This document shows, in pieces, positions 51,486 to 59,063 of a stretch of DNA of 64,000 nucleotides. The notes beneath the pieces are model-generated. The model was not told where the DNA came from, did not search any database, and saw nothing but the letters and a program-made list of their open reading frames with translations. The translations under genes were made by a program, and so were the position numbers. The stretch's first letter is position 1. Every line of letters starts with the position of its first letter. Location: contig JACJXH010000002.1 in assembly GCA_020636745.1 (NCBI GenBank), forward strand, positions 558,001 to 622,000, read 5' to 3'. This DNA is from Lentimicrobiaceae bacterium (GTDB lineage: Bacteria; Bacteroidota; Bacteroidia; Bacteroidales; Lentimicrobiaceae).

Positions 51486-52745
51486 TTATTCTGTCATGCG
51501 TACTCCCAACCGGGCCAAATCGGTAAAAAAGCCAGGATAGGACTTTGCAATGCATTCCGGGTTTTCAATGCTCACCGGGCCTTCGGCGCTAACGGCTGCA
51601 GCTGCTGCCATCATGGCTATGCGATGGTCGTTGTGCGAATTTACAATACCTGCGCATACTTTACCTCCTTCAATGTGCATTTCGTTGTCATAAATAGTGA
51701 TTTTTATTCCAAGTTTCTGCATTTCATCCCTGATTGCTTCAGCCCGGTTACTTTCTTTAAAAAGGAGCCTGTTCACGCCTGTTATTGTTGATGTCCCTTT
51801 ACAGCAGGCCGCCAGCGCAGCCAAAGGAGGAAACAGATCAGGACATTCTGTGGCATCAAATGAAAATGCGTTGAGCTCTGATTTTAAAATGACTATCTCA
51901 TCCTCATGATATCTGCATATAGCACCTGACTGCTGCAACACGTCAAGAACAGCTCTGTCAGGTTGTTTACTGTCAGTTCTGAGGCCTTTTATTTTAACGT
52001 TCCCGGCAATTGCTGCAGCAACCAACAAAAAGGCTGAACCACTCCAATCTCCTTCAATTGTGTATTCTGAGGCGAGGTATTGCTGAAGTCCTTTAATTCC
52101 GAAAGATTTATACTCATTGTTTTCGATATTTATACCAAAATCGGATAGCAGACCAATAGTCATGTCAATATATGGCTTGCTTTTCAGATTTGTCACCCTG
52201 ATTTCAGAGTCTTCCCGGGCAAGGGGGAGTGCCATTAAAAGACCTGTGAGCAACTGAGAACTAACGGAGCCATCGATAATGGCTTTTCCACCTTTTACAG
52301 GCCCTTGTACGTTAAAAGGCAGGAAGCCATTATTTGACTGAAATTTGGCACCCAGCTGTGTCAATGCTTCTCCTATCATTTGTACAGGCCTGTTAAGCAA
52401 AGTGCCCTCTCCTGAAAAAGTAAGTGATTTATAATGTAAGGCGGCAATAGGAGCGAACATACGCATGGCCAGCCCTGATTCACCACAATTGAGGTGTTGG
52501 CTTCTTATCAAAAATCCTCCTGACAAGGTTATTTCATTATTTCCCTTTAAGATTTCTGCACCAAGTTTTTCTGCTATTTGAAGGGCAGCCAGTGAATCGT
52601 TGCAAAATGAGGGGTTGAGAAGTGTTGTGGTCCCTTGTGACAACAGAGCTGCTGCAATAGCCCTTTGAGTCATACTTTTGCTTGGAGGGGCTGTGATAAT
52701 TCCGGTAATTTCAGATGGGTATAGCGTTTTATGCATGATTATCAA
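51486..52745 (-). CDS. aroA: 3-phosphoshikimate 1-carboxyvinyltransferase (EPSP synthase)
   Basis: A 419-residue two-domain inside-out barrel that joins PEP to shikimate-3-phosphate. Motifs: PPSKSMTQRAIAAALLS near the N-terminus, CGESGLAMRMFAPIAAL, DGSVSSQLLTGLLMALPLA, then LFKESNRAEAIRDEMQKLG and NSHNDHRIAMMAAAAA. An ATG 9 bases downstream is an alternative start. It is the first gene of the aroA-aroC pair. Confidence 0.95.
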   Translation of the reverse strand: MIIMHKTLYPSEITGIITAPPSKSMTQRAIAAALLSQGTTTLLNPSFCNDSLAALQIAEKLGAEILKGNNEITLSGGFLIRSQHLNCGESGLAMRMFAPIAALHYKSLTFSGEGTLLNRPVQMIGEALTQLGAKFQSNNGFLPFNVQGPVKGGKAIIDGSVSSQLLTGLLMALPLAREDSEIRVTNLKSKPYIDMTIGLLSDFGINIENNEYKSFGIKGLQQYLASEYTIEGDWSGSAFLLVAAAIAGNVKIKGLRTDSKQPDRAVLDVLQQSGAICRYHEDEIVILKSELNAFSFDATECPDLFPPLAALAACCKGTSTITGVNRLLFKESNRAEAIRDEMQKLGIKITIYDNEMHIEGGKVCAGIVNSHNDHRIAMMAAAAAVSAEGPVSIENPECIAKSYPGFFTDLARLGVRMTE

Positions 52746-53150
52746 GCTTTTAAAAACTTGTCATTTGTTCTGTAAATTACGTCATTTGTGTGGTATTAAC
52801 GAATCCGGATTATGATTAAATCAGATTTTTTTAGGAGAATTTCATGATTCAATCCGCCTTTGGTCGTATCAACAACTGCGATGATTTGCTGATATTGTTA
52901 GTTTTGAGGTGTTTATCTGTACAGAAAGGATATGGATCTGTTCTTTCATGCAGAAAAAACATTTTCATGGCATGTGTTCAGATCATTAAGCACACCGTTA
53001 AAGTTGGCATGCAATACGTTCTTTGCTATAAATCAGGGAAAGAATGCACTGTCTTCTTAAAAGTTTAAAAACAAAACAGGGACAGGTAACTTTGTGTAAT
53101 GATATATGATTACTCGTAAAGGAGGTTATAAATGCATGAATTATAGTACA
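52746..53150. other. intergenic region with orphan translation signals
   Basis: About 400 bases upstream of aroA and downstream of the RNA methyltransferase gene. On the plus strand it holds an AGGAG-preceded 74-codon frame (52844-53068) I do not accept as a gene, and then a consensus -7 element plus a perfect Shine-Dalgarno before a four-codon frame. No tRNA or repeat. Confidence 0.4.
53087..53146 (+). promoter_or_regulatory. orphan promoter and Shine-Dalgarno before a 4-codon frame
   Basis: TAACTTTG (53087-53094) is an exact -7 match with TTT 20 bases upstream; AAAGGAGG (53118-53125) lies 6 bases before an ATG at 53132 that opens a frame of four codons (Met-His-Glu-Leu, stop). The transcript would then run antisense into the methyltransferase gene. 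Confidence 0.4.
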
Positions 53151-54365
53151 TTATTCTGTCGTTTCACCGGTATCGTTGCCGGAGGATGTGGAATCAGTGC
53201 GATATCTGGCTCTTTTGCTCCCTTCGTATAGGTCGAAACCGGCATAACGGCACTCAAGTTGCCCATTGAAAAGAATGTATTTTTTCATGGGTTTTAGTCC
53301 TATCATTTTAAGTGCTCTTAAGTCGGAACTGATAACCCATGCTTTATAGCCTTTGTAATTTTGTTTAAGTGTGTTTCCCAATTCCTGATAGAGTTCAACA
53401 ATGTCCTCGACCTTAATGCGTTCGCCATACGGTGGATTACAAATCATGATTCCGCCGCCGGCTGGTGGTGTCATTCGCTGAAAAGGAGATACTTTCAACT
53501 CAATATCCTTGTGTAGTCTTGCTTCTTTAAGGTTAGCTGCAGCTGATCGCAAGTTGTATTCAGAAATGTCGGAACCAATAATTCTGAAATTAAAATCCCT
53601 CTCATCCTCAAGTGCTTCATTTTTAACATCTTCCCAAAGGTCTTTGTCAAAATCTTTCCATCTCATAAAGCCATAATCATTCCGGTACTGACCGGCAGGC
53701 AGGTTCATGGCAATCATAGCAGCTTCAATCAGTAAGGTTCCTGAACCGCACATGGGGTCAATAAAGTTTGACTGGCCGTCCCAGCCCGAGAGCAGAATCA
53801 TGCCCGCAGCCAGAACTTCATTTAACGGAGCCTCGGCATTCGAAACATGATATCCGCGTTTGTGCAGCGAGGCGCCTGAACTGTCAAAAGATACATCAAC
53901 TTCGTCTTTGTATATGTGCAGATTAATCCTGAAATCCGGATTGTCAATATCTACCGAGGGCCTCTCGCCTGTTTTTTCCCTGAAACGGTCAACAATGGCG
54001 TCTTTAGCTCTGAGAGAAACAAAATGAGAATGGGTAAAAATGGAAGTAGTTACAGTGGAATTGATGGCAATGGTATTTTGAGTTCCGAGATAGTCTTCCC
54101 ACCGGATAGCCTTGATGGAAGTGTACAAATCCTGTTCAGTTTCAATTTTAAACCGGGTTACGGGTACCAGGATTCTCAAGGCTGTTCTGCAGCGGTAATT
54201 GGCTGCATATAAGAGCCTTTTGTCGCCTTCAAAAGAGACAGCTCTGTTTAGAAGTTCTATTTGTTCAGCTCCAAGATCTTCAAGTTCTTTTGCCAGGATT
54301 TCTTCAAGACCGGCGGGTGATTTTGCCAGCATTTTTAGTTTCGGAGCGGAATATACGTAAGCCAT
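53151..54365 (-). CDS. THUMP-domain class I RNA methyltransferase (RlmL-like)
   Basis: A 404-residue SAM-dependent methyltransferase. The THUMP domain is at about 10-160 and the Rossmann MTase at about 165-385. The SAM-binding start is DPMCGSGTLLIEAAMIA and the catalytic NPPYGERI motif identifies an N-methyltransferase of the UPF0020 class. The closest characterised relative is the N-terminal half of RlmL, which methylates 23S rRNA G2445; the exact target is inference. The tail (TDSTSSGNDTGETTE) is low complexity. Confidence 0.88.
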   Translation of the reverse strand: MAYVYSAPKLKMLAKSPAGLEEILAKELEDLGAEQIELLNRAVSFEGDKRLLYAANYRCRTALRILVPVTRFKIETEQDLYTSIKAIRWEDYLGTQNTIAINSTVTTSIFTHSHFVSLRAKDAIVDRFREKTGERPSVDIDNPDFRINLHIYKDEVDVSFDSSGASLHKRGYHVSNAEAPLNEVLAAGMILLSGWDGQSNFIDPMCGSGTLLIEAAMIAMNLPAGQYRNDYGFMRWKDFDKDLWEDVKNEALEDERDFNFRIIGSDISEYNLRSAAANLKEARLHKDIELKVSPFQRMTPPAGGGIMICNPPYGERIKVEDIVELYQELGNTLKQNYKGYKAWVISSDLRALKMIGLKPMKKYILFNGQLECRYAGFDLYEGSKRARYRTDSTSSGNDTGETTE

Positions 54366-54394
54366 AAAAAAATTTAAGTTGGAGTAACGGGCTG

Positions 54395-54402
54395 CAAAAG
54401 TA
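54395..54402 (-). promoter_or_regulatory. Bacteroidota -7 element of the RNA methyltransferase gene
   Basis: Minus-strand TACTTTTG, an exact TAnnTTTG match, 29 bases before the ATG at 54365. TTTG at 54419-54422 (minus) lies 16 bases further, a slightly short -33. Confidence 0.6.
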
Positions 54403-54511
54403 ACAAATTATTCAGGGTCAAAGAGTTTAATCTTTCAGGCGTTACTCTTTAACCAGAATAAGTGGTTCTTACTGACTTAAATACATGAATTTTAGGAAAA
54501 GCACTGAACGA

Positions 54512-54904
54512 TCAGGTGTTTTCCATAAGTTTTTGCATAAACCTCCCGGCTTCAACGATGTACCTTTGGTGGGTGCCCCGGCCAATAAGTCCTTTTTCGT
54601 CGCGGGCAGTTACGCTGAATAGCAATCGTTTTCCCTCAACTTTCTCAAGAACAGATTCACAAACAACCTTCATCCCAACAGGTGTGGCTTTTTGATGGGT
54701 AACATTTATTTCGGTGCCCAGGCTTATAAATCCTTCAGGTAATAAATCCTGAATGCTGAGCTGGGCTGTTTTTTCCATCAGGGCCACCATTGCCGGAGTG
54801 GCAAATACTTCAATCAGGCCTGAACCATATTTTGAAGCTGTATCCTGTGAACTTACTGTTATTTCCTGTTGGCCTGATATACCCGGGTTGAGTAGGAATT
54901 CCAT
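54512..54904 (-). CDS. hotdog-fold thioesterase (FlK-like)
   Basis: A 130-residue single-domain hotdog protein. The active-site helix region VFATPAMVALMEKTAQLSIQDLLPEGFISLGTEINVTH matches fluoroacetyl-CoA thioesterase FlK and its close relatives, with the family Glu in MEKTAQ. Members hydrolyse acyl-CoA; the fluoro-specificity of FlK is exceptional and should not be assumed. It lies between the methyltransferase and osmC genes, all leftward, with gaps too large to prove an operon. Confidence 0.85.
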   Translation of the reverse strand: MEFLLNPGISGQQEITVSSQDTASKYGSGLIEVFATPAMVALMEKTAQLSIQDLLPEGFISLGTEINVTHQKATPVGMKVVCESVLEKVEGKRLLFSVTARDEKGLIGRGTHQRYIVEAGRFMQKLMENT

Positions 54905-54997
54905 AGCTGTTGAGTATAATTTAAATTAGTAAATAAGCTTAATTTCAAATACTTGGGACTGAGTGGTAATTGCGGCCAAAGGCTTAACAATGCATGT

Positions 54998-55405
54998 TCA
55001 GAAATTAAAGATAACTGTTTGTTTTAAATCAGGATGCAGGCTTTGCGATACCGGGCATATTTTAGCGCATTGTTTGATGATTTGCTTTTCCCTTTCGGAA
55101 TAATCATTTTTCGGGAAATCAAGCTCAATCATAACTTCGCCAACTCTTCTGGGATCAGATGCCATTATTTTGGTTACACGGGCTTTAGTTCCGTCAATGC
55201 TGAACCCTGAGTTCTGAGCTGCAATTCCCATAATGGTAATCATGCATAATCCCAGTGAAGAGGCCAGTAAATCAGTTGGTGAGAAAGCTGAGCCTTTTCC
55301 GTTGTTATCTACCGGAGCATCAGTGACAATGGTTTGACCAGATTTCAGGTGAGTTGCTCGCAATTGGAGATTGCCAGTGTATTCAAGTTCGGAAGTGAAA
55401 GCCAT
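54998..55405 (-). CDS. OsmC-family peroxiredoxin-like protein
   Basis: A 135-residue thiol protein. The ATG at 55405 is chosen because a consensus -7 element lies 17 bases upstream; the frame remains open to 55474, but that would place the promoter inside the gene. The two reactive cysteines are Cys54 in SLGLCM and Cys117 in KICPVSQ (with Cys113 nearby). OsmC/Ohr proteins reduce organic hydroperoxides as dimers; which substrate is used is not clear. Confidence 0.88.
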   Translation of the reverse strand: MAFTSELEYTGNLQLRATHLKSGQTIVTDAPVDNNGKGSAFSPTDLLASSLGLCMITIMGIAAQNSGFSIDGTKARVTKIMASDPRRVGEVMIELDFPKNDYSEREKQIIKQCAKICPVSQSLHPDLKQTVIFNF

Positions 55406-55422
55406 CGCTGTTTTTTTTGGTG

Positions 55423-55430
55423 CAAAGATA
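55423..55430 (-). promoter_or_regulatory. Bacteroidota -7 element that fixes the osmC start
   Basis: Minus-strand TATCTTTG, an exact TAnnTTTG match, 17 bases before the ATG at 55405. Confidence 0.65.
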
Positions 55431-55519
55431 ACATCAAAAGCCTGTTGCTGAAAAAGCGCTGCGTTTTTGTTCATGAAAGATATTTGCGGGGTTTTATCTT
55501 TACCAATATGGGCGGCAAG

Positions 55520-55540
55520 TGTTAAACATATGTTAAATAT
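55520..55540. promoter_or_regulatory. 11-bp phased direct repeat upstream of the two-component system
   Basis: TGTTAAACAT and TGTTAAATAT start 11 bases apart, one helical turn, and sit 26 bases before the -7 element of the kinase gene. Such phased direct repeats are the usual target form of OmpR/PhoB-family regulators, and the regulator encoded just downstream is of that family, so autoregulation is a reasonable inference. Confidence 0.45.
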
Positions 55541-55565
55541 CTGAAATGATGGTTGATGAATCCAT

Positions 55566-55573
55566 TACCTTTG
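55566..55573 (+). promoter_or_regulatory. Bacteroidota -7 element of the two-component system
   Basis: TACCTTTG, an exact TAnnTTTG match, 19 bases before the kinase ATG. Confidence 0.6.
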
Positions 55574-55592
55574 CAGAATTAATTGCTACCTG

Positions 55593-56921
55593 ATGAAAAA
55601 ACAAACCATTGCTTTTCTCATTCTCCTTACCTCTGTTTCATTAATAGGCATAATCCTCATTCAGCTTTACTGGGTTCGCAATGCAATGGAGTTGCAGGAA
55701 GAGCAGTTTAATAATAAAGTGCAGGTGACGCTTAAGAGTGTGGTTAACCGGATGTTTGAAGAAAAGGGAAATCTGCCGCCTGACCCGGAGATTTGCGGTG
55801 AACATTGTGACAGAAGGACGTTTCAGGTTCTGTCAGCCATAAATCCGGTTCGATTGGATTCGTTGATGCAGGAAGAATTTGGTGGAATGGAGATTACCCG
55901 CAAATATGTATGGGCAATTTTTAACCCTGGCTGCGGCACTGTTTTTGCCGGTGATGCCGGTGATTTCAAACAACAACTGATGGTTACCAGGCATGTTGTT
56001 TCGCTCTCGTGCCTTTATCGTTCAGAGCAGCTGATGCTAGGGGTTTATTTCCCCGGTGAAAAAGGGGTGCTTGCCCGCAGAATTTTACCCTGGCTTATTT
56101 TGTCATTTTTTCTCCTGGCAGTTATGATCTCTGCTTTTTCTTACATGATCTTTTCCTTTTTGAAGCAAAAAAAACTATCAGAAATGAAAACCGATTTTGT
56201 AAACAATATGACGCACGAGTTTAAAACACCCATTTCTACAATTTCTCTGGCAAGCGAAATGTTGTTAAATCCTAAAGTAAATGAGTCGGTTGAACGAACC
56301 CAGCGTTACGCCGGGATTATTTTTGATGAGAATCTGCGTCTAAAACATCAGGTTGAGCAAGTGCTTCAGATTGCTGTTCTTGACAAAGGCAGTTTCAGGC
56401 TGAAAAAGAAGTATTTCGATGCCCACGAGGCCATACTCAATTGTTTGAAGAGCTTTGAACTTACTGTTCGCGACAAAGGCGGTTTCCTCAGTTTTAAGCC
56501 TGAAGCTTCTGAAAGTCGCATTTTTGCTGATGAAAATCATTTTATCAATATAGTCAACAACCTGTTGGATAACGCGGCCAAATATTCGCGGTCATATCCT
56601 GAAATATTGGTGGTTACGCGGAATGATAACGGAATGTTTGTGCTCGAAGTGCATGATAAGGGAATTGGCATAAGCGCCGAAAATCTGAAGCACATTTTTA
56701 AGAAATTATACAGGGTGCCAACCGGTAATGTGCATGATGTAAAAGGATTTGGATTAGGACTTTACTATGTAAAGACGATGACTGAAGCGCACAATGGCTT
56801 TGTAAAAGTAAGAAGTGAGTTGAAAAAAGGAAGTATCTTTGATATTCATTTACCAATGGAGAATACAACTGAACTAACAACCGAATACCATGACACAGAA
56901 AGCCAAGATATTGCTGGTTGA
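55593..56921 (+). CDS. sensor histidine kinase
   Basis: A 442-residue membrane kinase. Two TM helices (about 7-28 and 164-190) bracket a periplasmic domain of about 135 residues with four cysteines (Cys68, Cys72, Cys114, Cys140), unusual enough to suggest a metal or disulfide-based input. The H-box is NMTHEFKTPIS with His208. The HATPase_c domain has NLLDNAAKYSR (N-box), HDKGIGIS and GFGLGLYYVK (G-boxes). Its stop overlaps the regulator start by 32 bases, so the pair is translationally coupled. Confidence 0.92.
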   Translation: MKKQTIAFLILLTSVSLIGIILIQLYWVRNAMELQEEQFNNKVQVTLKSVVNRMFEEKGNLPPDPEICGEHCDRRTFQVLSAINPVRLDSLMQEEFGGMEITRKYVWAIFNPGCGTVFAGDAGDFKQQLMVTRHVVSLSCLYRSEQLMLGVYFPGEKGVLARRILPWLILSFFLLAVMISAFSYMIFSFLKQKKLSEMKTDFVNNMTHEFKTPISTISLASEMLLNPKVNESVERTQRYAGIIFDENLRLKHQVEQVLQIAVLDKGSFRLKKKYFDAHEAILNCLKSFELTVRDKGGFLSFKPEASESRIFADENHFINIVNNLLDNAAKYSRSYPEILVVTRNDNGMFVLEVHDKGIGISAENLKHIFKKLYRVPTGNVHDVKGFGLGLYYVKTMTEAHNGFVKVRSELKKGSIFDIHLPMENTTELTTEYHDTESQDIAG

Positions 56922-57582
56922 AGACGATCCCAATCTGAGTGCCGTATTGAGTGATTATCTTGAATTGCTTGATTATAGCACTGTTGTGGCTGGCGATGGT
57001 GAAGAAGGGTTGCTTAAATTTTCGAAGGGCAGCTTTGATCTGTGTATTCTTGATGTTATGCTCCCAAAGAAGGATGGATTTATGCTGGCCACAGAAATTC
57101 GCAGAATGAATGAGGTGATTCCTGTTGTTTTTCTGACGGCGCGTGGTCAGAACGATGACCGCATTGCTGGTTTTAAAGCGGGATGTGACGATTATATTAC
57201 CAAACCTTTTAGCAGCGAAGAACTTGCCCTGCGCATTGAAGCTATTCTAAAGCGATGTCAGCAACGTGATTTCCGGCCTCTGAACGGTTTCATTGAACTT
57301 GGATTGTACCGGTTCGACCCGGCTAATCTCTTGCTGTTGTTTAACGATGAAAAACAAAAGCTCACACCCAAAGAAGCGGCTTTACTAGGGCTGTTGTGCA
57401 GGTATAAAAACAATCTGCTCCCCCGCGACATTGCTTTGAAAGAAATTTGGGGCGATACTGATTATTTTATCGGCCGGAGCATGGATGTATTTATTGCCCG
57501 CCTCAGAAAGTACCTGAAGAATGACCCTGCCGTTAATATTCAGAATGTACATGGTTCAGGATTTATGCTGGAAGTCAAGTAG
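56890..57582 (+). CDS. OmpR-family response regulator
   Basis: A 230-residue regulator. The receiver domain has the phospho-acceptor Asp55 (LDVMLPKKDGF), acidic pocket ED at residues 11-12, and the conserved Lys in YITKPF. The winged-helix DNA-binding domain starts around residue 135 and contains LTPKEAALLGLLCRYKNNLLPRDIAL and RSMDVFIARLRKYL. It binds direct repeats as a dimer in known relatives; a candidate repeat lies before the operon. Confidence 0.93.
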   Translation: MTQKAKILLVEDDPNLSAVLSDYLELLDYSTVVAGDGEEGLLKFSKGSFDLCILDVMLPKKDGFMLATEIRRMNEVIPVVFLTARGQNDDRIAGFKAGCDDYITKPFSSEELALRIEAILKRCQQRDFRPLNGFIELGLYRFDPANLLLLFNDEKQKLTPKEAALLGLLCRYKNNLLPRDIALKEIWGDTDYFIGRSMDVFIARLRKYLKNDPAVNIQNVHGSGFMLEVK

Positions 57583-57601
57583 TTAATCAAATTATCATTT
57601 T

Positions 57602-57928
57602 ATGACAATTCAGGAAGCACAGAAAATTGTTGATGAGTGGATAAAGCAAAATGGAGTACGCTATTTTAACGAATTGACCAATACGGCCGTTTTAATGGAG
57701 GAAGTGGGAGAAGTTGCCCGGATTATGGCTCGCAGGTATGGCGAACAGTCAGAAAAAGAGTCAGATAAAAATGCCGATTTAGGCGACGAAATGGCTGATG
57801 TTTTATTTGTGCTCATCTGTTTGGCCAATCAAACAGGAGTTGACCTGACCAATGCTCTTGTAAAAAATCTTGAAAAAAAAACCAGAAGAGATATTAAAAG
57901 ACACTGGGATAATCCCAAGCTTAAATAG
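57602..57928 (+). CDS. single-domain MazG-like nucleotide pyrophosphohydrolase
   Basis: A 108-residue protein of the MazG/dUTPase-like superfamily: EEVGEVARIM gives the first acidic motif and LGDEMADVLFVLICLAN the second. This short form usually acts on (d)NTPs in housecleaning. It follows the response regulator by 19 bases in the same direction and may be read with it. The full-length two-domain MazG is at 20144. Confidence 0.87.
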   Translation: MTIQEAQKIVDEWIKQNGVRYFNELTNTAVLMEEVGEVARIMARRYGEQSEKESDKNADLGDEMADVLFVLICLANQTGVDLTNALVKNLEKKTRRDIKRHWDNPKLK

Positions 57929-57958
57929 TTAATGTGTTGTTAATCTGATTACTCATAT

Positions 57959-58786
57959 TTAAATCTTAAGTTCCTGTTCAATCAAACGCATAATATCCGA
58001 ATGCAGATGAAGCCGGTCTTGAGCCAGATGTTCACCAAGCAGATGGTAGCGGTTGATCCCTATAACCATTTCTATCTGTTTTTTTTGCATGAATTTCCCG
58101 AGCGTATCCATGCCAACTATCCGGTCGTGCCATTCGCCCAGTAAATTATTGGTTGTATCAAGCGTTTTCAGGGTTTTTTCCAGCGTTGGCAATGCCGGAT
58201 CGTTTTTTTTAAGTACCGCCAGTAAATAATGACATTCTTTAAGCTTTCGCCTGATTTCGTGCAGATTCTCATCCTTATCCTGGTTGTCAATCATGCTTTT
58301 TGTAATATGCATGAGCTCGTCCACGTGGTTGATAATGTTGAGGCGAATAGTCTCATCATCAGTAAGACCCATCAGTGTTTTAAACGCTTCCATTTTTAAT
58401 GCCATATCCGTTTCAGCTTCATAGCCTTCAAGATATTTTAAAAATTTTCTGATGGCTTTTCTTTCCTGTATTTTAAGGTAATGCTGATATTCAGTAAAGC
58501 TGCAATTCAGCTTTTGCTCATAGGTGGCAGTTAATTTCTGCTGAACCTGTGCATCGCGCATCCGACCTGACAATCTGAATAATTCATGAAGTGCACCTTC
58601 TGCTTCTTTTGCTGCAAACTTTTCAGGAAAAATCTTTTCTAGTAATACATACACCGCACGCATCCTTTTGATGGCTACTCTTAAGTCATGAATGGCATCC
58701 GAATCAAAGCTATTTATAGTTAATGCGTAATTGGAAATAAATGCCTGATGATGTTTTAAAAAATATGTTTCTAAACGTTTAAGCAT
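57959..58786 (-). CDS. CHAD-domain protein
   Basis: A 275-residue all-helical protein with conserved His and basic residues: HDLRVAIKRMRAVY near the start and HEIRRKLKECHYLLAVL later. CHAD domains bind inorganic polyphosphate and are often found with CYTH or polyphosphate enzymes; none is adjacent. It may target polyphosphate granules (inference). A Ppx/GppA phosphatase is encoded elsewhere in the window (32582). Confidence 0.88.
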   Translation of the reverse strand: MLKRLETYFLKHHQAFISNYALTINSFDSDAIHDLRVAIKRMRAVYVLLEKIFPEKFAAKEAEGALHELFRLSGRMRDAQVQQKLTATYEQKLNCSFTEYQHYLKIQERKAIRKFLKYLEGYEAETDMALKMEAFKTLMGLTDDETIRLNIINHVDELMHITKSMIDNQDKDENLHEIRRKLKECHYLLAVLKKNDPALPTLEKTLKTLDTTNNLLGEWHDRIVGMDTLGKFMQKKQIEMVIGINRYHLLGEHLAQDRLHLHSDIMRLIEQELKI

Positions 58787-59063
58787 AAAGGTTGAAAATT
58801 AAACTCTAAATAAACCATGCCGGAGGATTCAGCTATTGAAACCAACACAAATATCGGTTAAAGTTGTATGGAATCCAAGTGCATGCATTTTGCAGTCTTT
58901 TTTGTAATTTAGGGGTGCATTCTAAATATTTCATCACCTTTGCATCAACGATCATTACCTTGGTTGTTTTCAACTTTACCAACAGGCCCGGCCAACCGGC
59001 AGTTTTATCTGCAATATCCCGTGTGTCAGGCTTGCGGCATTCAAATAATTAGATTTTATATCA

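Noticed and set aside
58864..59052. 62-codon frame before the DUF5686 gene
   Set aside because: No promoter or conserved motif, and it ends just before the true signal peptide of the next gene.
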